A stretch of DNA of 64,000 nt from assembly GCA_963675945.1 (NCBI GenBank), contig OY780932.1:1054001-1118000 (forward strand). Direction: 5' to 3'. Of the stretch, positions 16,342 to 25,718 are shown one piece after another. Each line of letters begins with the position of its first letter. Within the stretch, counting starts at the first letter, position 1. Both the position numbers and the translations under genes were made by a program. The stretch is from G963556115 sp963675945. GTDB lineage: Bacteria; Planctomycetota; SZUA-567. The notes beneath the pieces are model-generated. The model did no database searches, was not told the origin of the DNA, and was given only the letters and a program-made list of their open reading frames with translations.

Positions 16342-18117
16342 ATGGGACAAGTATTGGAATTAAGGGATTTGGAACTTACTCTCGGTGGTAAGGTATTATT
16401 TGATAGAATAAATGCTTCTTTTACTGATGATAAGGTGATTGGATTTATTGGGCGAAATGGTACAGGTAAATCAACTTTATGTAGAATAATTGAAGGTGAA
16501 GAACTACCTGATTATGGTGAAGTATATAGGCATAACTCATTGCGCTTGGGCTATTTGAAACAGCATGAAGGATTTTTAGAGAATGAGACTGCGCTTGATT
16601 TTTTAATGCGTGATTCCAATATGCCAGATTGGAAGTGTGCGCAGATTGCCAATAAATTTTTGATCCAAGCAGCAACTATAAATACAACAGTAAATCAACT
16701 GTCAGGGGGTTGGAGAACCAGATTAAAATTGGCGGCATTGATGCTACATGAGCCTAATTTTTTAATTTTGGATGAACCGACTAATTTTTTAGATTTGCGT
16801 ACGCAATTATTATTAGAGCATTTTTTACAGAATTTTCAGGGTGGGGCGCTGATTATCTCGCATGATAGAGTTTTTCTGCAATCGACTTGTAGTCATACAT
16901 TAGAACTTGCTCATGGAAAGATAATAAACATGCCATGCAAGGTAGATGAATTTTTAGAGAAGCGTAAAGAGCAGATTGAGCATGATAAACGGACAAACTT
17001 AACAAAAGCTGCTAAAATTAAACAACTTCAAAGCTTTATTGAAAAGAATAAAGCTGGAGCTAATACAGCTTCACAGGCTCGGAGTAAACAGAAACAACTT
17101 GATCGAATTGAATTAGCTGAAGTTGCCGCACATGAAGCATTGGCTAATATTAAATTACCGCTAGTACAGCCACAACGTAAAATTGTACTTGAGGTTATAA
17201 ATTTAACTATTGGTTATGATGAGTTAACAATCGCTAATAAAATATCTTTAGAGATTGAACCAGGGGAAAAAATAGCGGTCTGTGGGGATAATGGTCAGGG
17301 AAAGACAACATTGATAAAAACTCTAAGCGGAGCAATACCGGAACTGGCTGGAGAGATTAAATGGGGTTATGGCGTGAGTTATGGAGTTTATGCACAACAT
17401 GTATATTCCAGTCTGCCAGAAGAGCAGAGTATTCGGGAATATCTTATTAATCAAGCACAGGGAATAGAGAGTGATAAACGAGTACTCGATATTGCCGCAG
17501 GATTTTTATTTACTGGCAATGAGGTTGATAAAAAAATCAAGGTACTTAGTGGAGGTGAACGAGCAAGACTTTCGCTTGCTTCATTATTTTTGTCCGGTGC
17601 TAATGTTTTGATACTTGATGAGCCGTCAAATCATCTTGATGTAGAAACGTCTGAGGCACTGGCTTCGGCACTCAATGAATATAATGGCACAGTTATATTT
17701 GTTAGTCATCAGCGGAGCTTTACCGAAAAGGTGGCAACAGCGGTTGTTGAAGTTTCAAATGGTAGAGTATTTCGGATCAAGGGGGGATATTCAGCTTATC
17801 TTGAGAAGCTTGAGCAGGAAGCGGATCAGGTTGATACGCAAGAAGTATTAAAAAGTGGCTCAAAATTGGGAAAAGCTAAGACTAAAACTATTGGACGAGA
17901 ACGGTTTGAGACAGAAAAAAAGATAAGTACGATTGAGCGTCAAATAGAAAAAATAGATCAACAGATAATTAAGATTTCAGAGAAATTGCCTGAAATTGAT
18001 GATTGGCAGAAAGCGGCAGAATATGCGCAGAAGATTCAGGAATGGCAAAATAATAAAGAAATATTAGAGCTGGAATGGATAGAACTGCATGAATTGATAG
18101 AAGAATTAGCAGATTAA
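16342..18117 (+). CDS. ABC-F family ATPase (Uup-like)
   Basis: Cytosolic tandem ABC protein without membrane domains; ABC-F proteins act on ribosomes. Domain 1 has GRNGTGKST (about 33-41), LSGGWRTRL and LILDEPTNFLD. Domain 2 has GDNGQGKTT, LSGGERARL and LILDEPSNHLD. A linker rich in Lys and Gln (about 190-255) joins them. The C-terminal 80 residues (from about 510) are predicted coiled coil, as in Uup/EttA relatives of about 590-640 residues. The exact subfamily and any role in antibiotic resistance cannot be told by eye. It converges on the phosphoesterase gene with 4 bp between stops. Confidence 0.9.
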   Translation: MGQVLELRDLELTLGGKVLFDRINASFTDDKVIGFIGRNGTGKSTLCRIIEGEELPDYGEVYRHNSLRLGYLKQHEGFLENETALDFLMRDSNMPDWKCAQIANKFLIQAATINTTVNQLSGGWRTRLKLAALMLHEPNFLILDEPTNFLDLRTQLLLEHFLQNFQGGALIISHDRVFLQSTCSHTLELAHGKIINMPCKVDEFLEKRKEQIEHDKRTNLTKAAKIKQLQSFIEKNKAGANTASQARSKQKQLDRIELAEVAAHEALANIKLPLVQPQRKIVLEVINLTIGYDELTIANKISLEIEPGEKIAVCGDNGQGKTTLIKTLSGAIPELAGEIKWGYGVSYGVYAQHVYSSLPEEQSIREYLINQAQGIESDKRVLDIAAGFLFTGNEVDKKIKVLSGGERARLSLASLFLSGANVLILDEPSNHLDVETSEALASALNEYNGTVIFVSHQRSFTEKVATAVVEVSNGRVFRIKGGYSAYLEKLEQEADQVDTQEVLKSGSKLGKAKTKTIGRERFETEKKISTIERQIEKIDQQIIKISEKLPEIDDWQKAAEYAQKIQEWQNNKEILELEWIELHELIEELAD

Positions 18118-18121
18118 AAGT

Positions 18122-18844
18122 CTATCTGCCTATAGATAGGCGAATGGCTAAGGCTTCGGGGAGACCGGCAGCTAAGATTTTATTGGCGGTTTTGGTATGA
18201 TCATATTCAACACGGATAAGTTCTACAATATTTTCTTCACTATCATAAACGGCAAAACATGATAACGGATTTTCATCCCGGGGTTGTCCGACCGAACCAA
18301 TATTTACGATTACTTTATCAGAATTATCTAATTCAATTTCTGGGCCAAGAGTATAGGTCATCGGTTCTGTATTGAAGAAGGCAAGTGGCTGGTGACTATG
18401 ACCAAGGAAGAGGATATCCGTTTCCATTACTTTAAAATTAAATTCGGCATCGGCAATTGTTTGAACATAATTGAACATTTCAGGTTGATAAAGTGAGCCA
18501 TGAATAAGAGTAAAGTTATATATATTACTGATAAGGGGAAGGTTATTTGCCCAGCGCAGGGTACTTTCAGAGATATGATTACGTGTCCAGAGCGCTGCAT
18601 CCTTGGCATATTGCGTAAAATAACTGATATCAAGATTACCGATCACAGCGGCTTCATGATTGCCCATTAAACAAATATCGCATTTTTCACGGATTATTTG
18701 CGCACATTCTTCCGGGTTTGCTCCATAACCGATAGCATCACCGAGGCAGAGAATATGTTCAATTTTCATTGATTCGATCTCGGACATCACTGCTTCAAGC
18801 GCTTCTAGGTTTGCATGAACATCACTTATCAATGCGTATTTCAA
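18122..18844 (-). CDS. Metallophosphoesterase (calcineurin-like, YfcE/MJ0936-type)
   Basis: A 240-residue dinuclear-metal phosphoesterase. The metal-binding motifs are all present: SDVHANLEAL (residues 7-16), LGDAIGYG (about 34-41), GNHE (61-64), HGS (about 116) and GHSHQP (about 149-154). NIGSVGQPRD near residue 183 is typical of the YfcE/MJ0936 group. Substrates in the family are phosphodiesters or nucleotides; the one used here is unknown. Start ATG at 18842-18844 with a GGAGAA upstream. It appears monocistronic. Confidence 0.88.
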   Translation of the reverse strand: MKYALISDVHANLEALEAVMSEIESMKIEHILCLGDAIGYGANPEECAQIIREKCDICLMGNHEAAVIGNLDISYFTQYAKDAALWTRNHISESTLRWANNLPLISNIYNFTLIHGSLYQPEMFNYVQTIADAEFNFKVMETDILFLGHSHQPLAFFNTEPMTYTLGPEIELDNSDKVIVNIGSVGQPRDENPLSCFAVYDSEENIVELIRVEYDHTKTANKILAAGLPEALAIRLSIGR

Positions 18845-18957
18845 GTTATTCTCCTAGAAAACAGGGATGGGATAATAAAAATGAATATATATAGTTTTAA
18901 TCTAATGATACTTAATAATAAAAACCAGCGCAAGAGTTTTATCTTTTAATCGTTATA

Positions 18958-19494
18958 CTACTTTAATTTTAAGGGAATCCCACAACTCATAAAATATACC
19001 TGGTCTGCTGCTTGGGCAATAAGTTGTGAACATCTTCCAGAAAGATCTCTAAAGAGTCGGGTAAGGGGATTTTCTGGTACTACACCCATACCAACTTCAT
19101 TGATAACCAGGACTACACGTAAATTGAGATAGTTTAAAGTGGTAAGAAATTCCCTTACTTTGTCAGTAATAATAGCTTCATTTATAGTAATATCTTGTTT
19201 TTCATAGTGATACATTAAGTTGTTGATCCATAAGGTAAGGCAGTCTACAAGTATTCCATTATAATTGATATTATTTTTAAAGATAGTATTTAAGTCTAGT
19301 TCTTCTTCAATAGTATCCCAACCTTTACCAGCACGTGCTTGCTGGTGTAGCTCAACCCGTTTCTGCATCTCCAGATCAAAAACCGGAGCTGTTGCAATGT
19401 AGAGTATCTTACTGCCTGATTGTTGCGTTAATTCTTCAGCATATCTACTCTTGCCACTTCTGCAACCACCACTTATAAGTATGATTTCAGCCAT
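18958..19494 (-). CDS. cobU: Adenosylcobinamide kinase / adenosylcobinamide-phosphate guanylyltransferase
   Basis: Bifunctional enzyme of nucleotide-loop assembly in cobalamin synthesis. It has a P-loop SGGCRSGKS (8-16), YIATAP, the LVDCLTLWINNL block (about 82-93), VINEVGMGVVPENPLTRLFRD and the C-terminal LAQAADQVYFMSCGIPL-type ending. At 178 residues it is complete. It stands alone here, without other cob genes and without a cobalamin riboswitch in its short upstream region. That fits salvage, or genes spread over the chromosome. It diverges from mfd, which starts 56 bp away. Confidence 0.93.
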   Translation of the reverse strand: MAEIILISGGCRSGKSRYAEELTQQSGSKILYIATAPVFDLEMQKRVELHQQARAGKGWDTIEEELDLNTIFKNNINYNGILVDCLTLWINNLMYHYEKQDITINEAIITDKVREFLTTLNYLNLRVVLVINEVGMGVVPENPLTRLFRDLSGRCSQLIAQAADQVYFMSCGIPLKLK

Positions 19495-19550
19495 AATAAA
19501 CCTTTCATAGAATATTGTTTATTCTCTATAATTCTTTACAATAGTCAATT

Positions 19551-22500
19551 ATGAATAATAATCCGATCTTTACCGAATTAGATGCTGTTATTACTAACCT
19601 TGCTCAGGCTAAGGTCAGACTCAATGGTTTATATGGCAGCTCACTTGCACTCTTTCTCAATGAATTAATATTTAAGAGTGAAGAGACGATTTTAGTTATA
19701 GTACCTGAACCTGAAACCGCTGAAGATTTACTTGCAGATATCGAGAATTTTGGGGGTAAGGGGTATATCATGCCTCCCTGGGATCTCTTACCGGATAGAG
19801 CAGCGAGTATAGATATCGGTATCGCTCAGGAAAGAGTACAGGCTTTAAAAATCCTGGAAAGCCATACCGCAGCAATTATTATTGTGTCGGTTGCAGCTCT
19901 TTTACAGCCGGTTCTCTCGGTTGAATTATTACATACTGGAGAGTTTGCAATCAATCCAGGTATGGAAATTTCGCCTGAGGGCTTATTAGCGCATTTGTTG
20001 GATGCAGGTTTTGACCAAGTAATTGATGTGGAGATTCCAGGGCAGTTCTCCCGTAGAGGCGGGATAGTAGATGTATTTCCGTTTTTTGCAGCTAAGCCAT
20101 TACGTATTGATTTTTTTGGCGATGAAATTGATAGTATTCGTTATTATGATATTCTGTCGCAGCGCAGCGAGAAACCAATTTCCGAGAGAGTGGTTCTGGT
20201 TGATATCAATCGTGATGCATTCAGTAAAGCATATCAGCATCAGGAACGTTTTAGTATTTTAGAGTATTTATCTGAGACGGCCTGTATTGTGGCGGTTCAT
20301 CCAAGTAAATTAGAGTATGATGGCGAATTATATTATTCTAGTTATGATAAGTCAGGTCGGCTCTTTAAATTCACAGATTTACTTGAAAAGATATTATCCA
20401 GGAGAATGATCAGTATTTCTTCTATTAGTTCTAATGAATCTTTTTTTGCGGTTGAAGATAGAGAACCGACGATAGACTATAATTTGCAGGTACAATCACT
20501 TGAGAGATTGAATGGAGGTTTTGAACATGCTTTTGGGGAATTATCTCTTCTGATTGAAGCTGGAAATACGGTAGAGGTATATTGTAATAATGCAGCGGAA
20601 AAATCCAGGCTGAATGAATTATTACTCGAGAAAGGGCAGGGGCTGGCCAGTAAAATCGATTTGAGAATCGGTACGGTCAGTACAGGTTTCTTTCTGACCG
20701 AGAAGAAGCGGGTAATAACTACAGATCAGCAGATACTCGGTAGAAAACAACTGCGTAGAGCTGTTCGTAAACAAGTAAAGAGTATGCCGATTGCAAGTTT
20801 TAATGATCTGCGTCCGGGTGATTATGTGGTACATTTAACCCATGGTATTGCTTATTATGATGGGGTTGAGACGATAGATAATAATGGCACGCAAGCAGAT
20901 TATCTGAGTCTTCGATTTGCCGAAGATGCTAGAGTATATGTGCCGATGTCGCATGTGGATCTGGTCCAGAGGTATATCGGCGGCGGTGGTGGAAAGCCGA
21001 CATTATCTAAGTTGGGAAGCTCTTCCTGGCAGAAGAAGAAGAATGCAGCAGAAGCGGCTACAAAAAGTATAGCATCGGATTTATTACGTCTACAGGCGGC
21101 AAGAGAGTCACTTCCGGGTATTGCCTTTGCTAAAGCAGATGATCTTGAATTGGAGTTTGATAATGCTTTTATTTATGCTGAAACTCCGGATCAACTTACA
21201 GCTATTGAAGAGATTAAGCAAGATCAGGAGAGTGTCAAAGCTATGGATAGATTGCTCTGTGGAGATGTGGGCTTTGGTAAGACAGAGGTGGCGATACGTG
21301 CTGCATTCAAAGTGGTCAATAATAATAAACAGGTTGCGGTATTAGTGCCTACAACAATATTAGCAGAACAGCATGCAAGATCATTTCGGGAGAGAATGAC
21401 TGATTATCCAGTACATATCGCATGTCTCTCTCGTTTTCGTACCGGTTCAGAATCTAGAGATATTATTGATAGGCTTAAACAGGGTAAGGTGGATATTGTC
21501 ATTGGTACTCATCGCATACTTTCGCAAGATGTGATATTCAAGGATCTTGGGTTGGTTATTATTGATGAAGAGCAGAGATTCGGGGTAGAGCAGAAAGAAC
21601 GGCTCAAAGAGATGCGTGTGAGTGTAGACGTATTGAGCATGAGTGCTACACCTATACCGCGAACCTTGAATATGGCTATGCTTGGCTTGCGGGATATTTC
21701 TAGTCTGACTACGGCGCCGACAGAGCGTCAGGCGATTCGTACCGAAGTTTTGCGTTATGACAATGAGGTAATTCGACGGGCAGTATTACGGGAGATATCC
21801 CGAGGCGGTCAGGTTTTCTTTCTGCATAACCGGGTAGGAAATATCAACAAGGTTGCGCGGGAGCTGGGTGAATTGATACCTGAAGCAAGATTTGGCGTGG
21901 GTCATGGTCAGATGTCTGAAAAACAGTTGTTCTATGTTATGAATCAATTTCTAAATAAAAAAATAGATGTGCTGGTTTGTACTACAATAATAGAGTCGGG
22001 TGTGGATATCCCTTCGGTAAATACTTTATTTGTCAATAATGCCGATCACTTTGGGCTTGGTGAATTACATCAGCTCCGGGGACGAGTGGGGAGATACCGA
22101 AATAAAGCTTATGCTTATTTTCTTATCCCGGCAAAACGGCCGATAAATCCGGTGGCGCAACATCGACTTCAGGCACTGCAAGAGTACTCTGATCTTGGTT
22201 CAGGTTTTAGATTGGCTATGCGTGATTTAGAGATACGGGGAGCGGGAAATATCTTAGGTTCAGAGCAGTCTGGGCATATTCATCTTATCGGCTTTGAACT
22301 TTATTGTCGGTTACTGGAAAAGTCAGTAGCTGAACTCAAGGGTGAGAAGTATGAAGAGATTGAACCGGTAGAACTGGAATTAGGAAGTATTGCTTATATT
22401 CCGACAGAGTATATTGCTTCGGATATGCAACGAGTAGATTTTTACCGAAAACTTTCAACAGTCAGCAGTGAGGCAGAATTAGCTGAGATTCGTTGTTTTG

Positions 22501-23225
22501 CTGAGGATAAGTATGGTTTATTACCTGAGTATGTAGAGCAATTATTTGCAGATCAACGTCTGCGGTTGCTAGCGCAGAGTGTAGGAATAAACTATGTTGG
22601 AAGATTGGAAGGAGCTTTGATACTAGGTTTTGCCAAGGGTAAAGGTGGGCCACTGTTGGTAAAATTACGGGCAATGAAGCGAAAAGTTACGCCACTAGAT
22701 AAAGGTAGATGGCGAACAGTTATTAATGAGCAGGATGATATTTATATTATTGTACAGAATTTGTTGCGAGAGCTGGAGCTATCGGTTGAGGAGATAGAGT
22801 CGCGAGCAGAGTTACGAGCGGCAGAGAAGCGACATGCGCAGCCGCAGATCAAGAGTGCGGTGGCAGCGAGTAAGCGCTTTAATGCAATAACTTCGTCGTA
22901 TGGCGGTAATTATAATAAAGCCAAAGTTGAGCCGGAAGAGGAGGTTGAAGTTGGTGGAATAATTTTGGCGCTAGAGCCGAATTTACGCCTTGGAGTACTC
23001 AATGTTTTGCTAGAGGGGAATGCTTTTGATATAAAGAAGTATGGATCGGTAACCTTAAAAAATGAGATTGCTGCGTATTATCTGCGTTATACCGGTAATA
23101 CCCATACTCAAGGTAAAAATTATATAAATTTGCGGGCAGCAACCCCTCAGGAGGTGGAGAAGATATATGCGGAATTTTCCGATAATATTGCATGTCGACT
23201 ATATAACGGAATAATTGATGATTAA
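19551..23225 (+). CDS. mfd: Transcription-repair coupling factor
   Basis: SF2 translocase that removes stalled RNA polymerase from lesions and recruits UvrA. At 1224 residues it is full length. The N-terminal UvrB-like domain (with PPWDLLPDRAAS and QFSRRGGIVDVFP) is followed by the RNA polymerase-interaction domain (DLRPGDYVVHLTHGIAYYDG, near 420). The helicase core follows, with LCGDVGFGKTEVA, VLVPTTILAEQHA, GTHRIL, DEEQRFGVEQKE, SATPIPRTLNMA and the TRG region QLRGRVGR. The C-terminal 100 residues before the end are basic and extended. Start ATG at 19551, 56 bp from divergent cobU. Confidence 0.97.
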   Translation: MNNNPIFTELDAVITNLAQAKVRLNGLYGSSLALFLNELIFKSEETILVIVPEPETAEDLLADIENFGGKGYIMPPWDLLPDRAASIDIGIAQERVQALKILESHTAAIIIVSVAALLQPVLSVELLHTGEFAINPGMEISPEGLLAHLLDAGFDQVIDVEIPGQFSRRGGIVDVFPFFAAKPLRIDFFGDEIDSIRYYDILSQRSEKPISERVVLVDINRDAFSKAYQHQERFSILEYLSETACIVAVHPSKLEYDGELYYSSYDKSGRLFKFTDLLEKILSRRMISISSISSNESFFAVEDREPTIDYNLQVQSLERLNGGFEHAFGELSLLIEAGNTVEVYCNNAAEKSRLNELLLEKGQGLASKIDLRIGTVSTGFFLTEKKRVITTDQQILGRKQLRRAVRKQVKSMPIASFNDLRPGDYVVHLTHGIAYYDGVETIDNNGTQADYLSLRFAEDARVYVPMSHVDLVQRYIGGGGGKPTLSKLGSSSWQKKKNAAEAATKSIASDLLRLQAARESLPGIAFAKADDLELEFDNAFIYAETPDQLTAIEEIKQDQESVKAMDRLLCGDVGFGKTEVAIRAAFKVVNNNKQVAVLVPTTILAEQHARSFRERMTDYPVHIACLSRFRTGSESRDIIDRLKQGKVDIVIGTHRILSQDVIFKDLGLVIIDEEQRFGVEQKERLKEMRVSVDVLSMSATPIPRTLNMAMLGLRDISSLTTAPTERQAIRTEVLRYDNEVIRRAVLREISRGGQVFFLHNRVGNINKVARELGELIPEARFGVGHGQMSEKQLFYVMNQFLNKKIDVLVCTTIIESGVDIPSVNTLFVNNADHFGLGELHQLRGRVGRYRNKAYAYFLIPAKRPINPVAQHRLQALQEYSDLGSGFRLAMRDLEIRGAGNILGSEQSGHIHLIGFELYCRLLEKSVAELKGEKYEEIEPVELELGSIAYIPTEYIASDMQRVDFYRKLSTVSSEAELAEIRCFAEDKYGLLPEYVEQLFADQRLRLLAQSVGINYVGRLEGALILGFAKGKGGPLLVKLRAMKRKVTPLDKGRWRTVINEQDDIYIIVQNLLRELELSVEEIESRAELRAAEKRHAQPQIKSAVAASKRFNAITSSYGGNYNKAKVEPEEEVEVGGIILALEPNLRLGVLNVLLEGNAFDIKKYGSVTLKNEIAAYYLRYTGNTHTQGKNYINLRAATPQEVEKIYAEFSDNIACRLYNGIIDD

Positions 23226-23282
23226 ACTAAAATTTAGTTAATAATATAATTATTACTTGAGGATTAAATTATTGGTGTTAAT

Positions 23283-23318
23283 TAAGCCTGAAAATCATTT
23301 AAGTGATTTTCAGGCTTA
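23283..23318. terminator. Terminator between mfd and the Nif11-like gene
   Basis: Perfect 15-bp stem TAAGCCTGAAAATCA (23283-23297) with 23304-23318 and a six-base loop. It sits between convergent genes and probably works in both directions, although the U-tract is poor. Confidence 0.65.
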
Positions 23319-23352
23319 GACTAAAGGTTTTATGCGTAATATTCAAATTCAA

Positions 23353-23598
23353 TCAGGTACTTAATAGATAATCCCACCAGAGCTTGAATTCTTTTAAGTC
23401 CATAGCTGCATCTTCATATTGGCATGCAGCAAGCATACTATTATAAGCATCTTCAAATTCTGCGTAATTAAAAGATAGATTATGTTTTACCAGTATCTCC
23501 TCTCGTATAGTATTATTCTCAGCAAGATTGAGTTCGGTACGTAATTCATCATCAATTCTTGCTCTTTTGATAAAATTAATTGCTGCTTGCATGGTCAT
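23353..23598 (-). CDS. Nif11-like domain small protein
   Basis: An 81-residue protein. The first 60 residues (INFIKRARIDDELRTELN...NLSFNYAEFEDAY) resemble the Nif11/nitrile-hydratase-like leader fold. That fold is best known as the leader region of RiPP precursors but also exists as stand-alone small proteins. The C-terminal 20 residues (Cys59; EDAAMDLKEFKLWWDYLLST) do not look like a rich RiPP core, and no modifying enzyme is nearby. TTGGAG precedes the first ATG (23596-23598) by seven bases. It lies downstream of the symporter gene in opposite direction to mfd. Function unknown. Confidence 0.55.
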   Translation of the reverse strand: MTMQAAINFIKRARIDDELRTELNLAENNTIREEILVKHNLSFNYAEFEDAYNSMLAACQYEDAAMDLKEFKLWWDYLLST

Positions 23599-23654
23599 GT
23601 ATATTCTCCAAAATAATTGCAGGCTGATTTAATTTCAGCCTGCATAATTATAAT

Positions 23655-25310
23655 TTATTTATTAAAAACAGAAAAACAATTATCGAGATGTTTATTGCTG
23701 AACTTTTTAGTAAACATACTGACCAATACTGTGACGATAATAGCAATAGGTAGAGCAATAACAATAGGATCTACTTCGCCGATAATTACCCAGGAAGGCA
23801 TATAAGGTTGAAGATCAGCGGCTAGAGAATCTTTACCGGTAAATATACGACAAATTTCAAAGATTTGTGCTTCTTTATTCTTAACAAATAGTAACCAGAA
23901 AGCGGTAGAGATAAAGCCAATACCGCAACCCCAGAGTGCACCGGCTTTGGTAATAGAGCGTGAATAGAGACCTCCGATAAATAGTGGCAAGAAAGAAGCC
24001 GCACAGAGTCCGAAGAAGACCGCGGTACCGCGAGCGATAATTGCTTCTCCTTTGGCCGAAAAGATTTGAGGTAGAGCTTCAGCCAGAAATACACTCCAAA
24101 TAAAGGTTAGAAAGATACCTATTCGGGTCGAGATAATTGAACCTCTCTCGCTTTTGTTCGGAGAGATAACCTCATAGATATCTCTACTTGCTGCGGTTCC
24201 CATGGCATGGAATTGACTACTTACAGTACTCATGGCAGCAGCAATCAGAGTTACAAAGAAGACATCGGAGAGCCATGAAGGCATGAACTTATCCATAAAG
24301 AGCGGGATAATCTGTCCGGTCTTGCCACCAGCGGCAGCGATTGAAATCTGACCGATCGCTTCTTTTGCTCCGATCGGTGGTACTTCCATAAAAAAGACAT
24401 TCGAGAGCGGGCCAATCATAAAAGAGACACCGACTGCGATAAAAATGAATACAGCACCGACAAATACCGCACGGTTGAGTTCTTTTTTACTCTTAACGGT
24501 CATGAATCGTACGGTTAGCTGGGGTTGAACCAGCACCCCGATACCTACACCCAGGATAACTTGAGTTACCATTATCCACCAAAATGCCGAGCCAAAGCTT
24601 GGCATTGCTGTCCAACCATTGTGTCCTGCTTTGCCGAAGGCTTTGATGGCAATTGGCGCTAGGGCAGTCAGTCGTTCGTGAGCAGCGGTTATGCCACCTA
24701 ATTTATAATAGCTGAGAAATAATAAAAGAAGAAGGCCACAGAACATTAGAGCACCTTGCATAGCATCAGAGTACATAACTCCTTTAAGCCCGCCCATGAT
24801 TACATATATGGCTACAATGATCGAAAAGAAGAAGAGTGCAACTTCGTAGGATATAGCAAGCTTGGCACTGATGATATATGTCGCTCCCATCAATACGGCT
24901 CCAGTGTATACTGGCATAAATATTAAAATGACAAAACCGGCAAAAACTTGGAGGCTCTTTGATTGAAAACGCTTACCCAGAAGTTCTGGAAAGGTGTGCG
25001 CCTGAAGGTGATGTCCGATGGCTCTGGTGCGCGAACCAAAGAAGATAAACGCTACCAATATGCCGACAAAAATATTGAGAAAGCTCAACCACTGCAGACC
25101 CATGCCAAAGATCGCCGCCGCTCCGCCAAAACCAATAATAGCAGAGGTTGAGATGAATGTTGCGCCATAACTGAGTGCCATAACTACAGGATGGGTATTG
25201 CCTCCGGCAATCATATAGTCTGCCGCGGTCTTTGTTCCTTTCCAACCTCTGTAACCGAGGTAACCGATAAAGAACAGATAAACCGATACTAAGATTATTA
25301 ATAATGTCAT
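23655..25310 (-). CDS. Sodium:solute symporter (SSS family)
   Basis: A 551-residue inner-membrane transporter with about 13 hydrophobic segments. Family features are DYMIAGGNTHPVVMALSYGATFISTSAIIGFGGAA-type N-terminal helices (residues about 31-65), the HTFPELLGKRF segment and the IMGGLKGVMYSDAMQG stretch, a hallmark of SSS proteins. It is probably Na+-driven; the solute (sugar, amino acid, carboxylate) cannot be read from sequence. The small membrane protein encoded 32 bp upstream is the typical partner of this subgroup. ATG 25308-25310 follows AAGGG. Confidence 0.88.
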   Translation of the reverse strand: MTLLIILVSVYLFFIGYLGYRGWKGTKTAADYMIAGGNTHPVVMALSYGATFISTSAIIGFGGAAAIFGMGLQWLSFLNIFVGILVAFIFFGSRTRAIGHHLQAHTFPELLGKRFQSKSLQVFAGFVILIFMPVYTGAVLMGATYIISAKLAISYEVALFFFSIIVAIYVIMGGLKGVMYSDAMQGALMFCGLLLLLFLSYYKLGGITAAHERLTALAPIAIKAFGKAGHNGWTAMPSFGSAFWWIMVTQVILGVGIGVLVQPQLTVRFMTVKSKKELNRAVFVGAVFIFIAVGVSFMIGPLSNVFFMEVPPIGAKEAIGQISIAAAGGKTGQIIPLFMDKFMPSWLSDVFFVTLIAAAMSTVSSQFHAMGTAASRDIYEVISPNKSERGSIISTRIGIFLTFIWSVFLAEALPQIFSAKGEAIIARGTAVFFGLCAASFLPLFIGGLYSRSITKAGALWGCGIGFISTAFWLLFVKNKEAQIFEICRIFTGKDSLAADLQPYMPSWVIIGEVDPIVIALPIAIIVTVLVSMFTKKFSNKHLDNCFSVFNK

Positions 25311-25342
25311 AATAAAACCCTTACTAGGAATATAGTCAATAG

Positions 25343-25525
25343 TTAAAATTCTTCGTCAATTTTGTCTTCTTCTTCAACCCATTGCTTAGTTTCAGCGTTG
25401 GTCTCGGAATCATCTCCTTTATTCCAGCCGATGATACCATAGATCGCGCAAAATATCATGGTCAGTAAAGATAAAATAATTGATAATGAAACCCAGAGAT
25501 CAGGGATACCGAGAATTGTACACAT
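25343..25525 (-). CDS. Symporter small accessory protein
   Basis: A 60-residue protein with one transmembrane helix (about residues 11-33, VSLSIILSLLTMIFCAIYGIIGW) and an acidic C-terminal tail (EEEDKIDEEF). It directly precedes the SSS symporter with 32 bp between them and is in the same operon. It matches the recurrent small proteins encoded upstream of SSS symporters. AAAGGA precedes ATG 25523-25525. Its molecular job, perhaps assembly or regulation of the transporter, is an inference from the conserved pairing. Confidence 0.75.
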   Translation of the reverse strand: MCTILGIPDLWVSLSIILSLLTMIFCAIYGIIGWNKGDDSETNAETKQWVEEEDKIDEEF

Positions 25526-25718
25526 AATTATCCTTTCGTTGTAGATTCATATTACGGAAATATGAATAGATATATTTGCTGGTTAATAGTATATAATAAG
25601 ATCTAAGATAATAGTGCATTATCAAATAAACAATTTTATAATAATAGAGATAATACAGGGCTAGATTAATTATATAAGTTAAATAACAGAAAACCTATGC
25701 CGGGGGTTGAACTAACAG

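Noticed and set aside
19495..19550. Cobalamin riboswitch upstream of cobU
   Set aside because: The spacer to mfd is only 56 bp and lacks the B12-box sequence.
23353..23598. Calling the Nif11-like protein a RiPP precursor
   Set aside because: No modification enzyme is close and the C-terminal tail is not core-like, so only the fold similarity is claimed.
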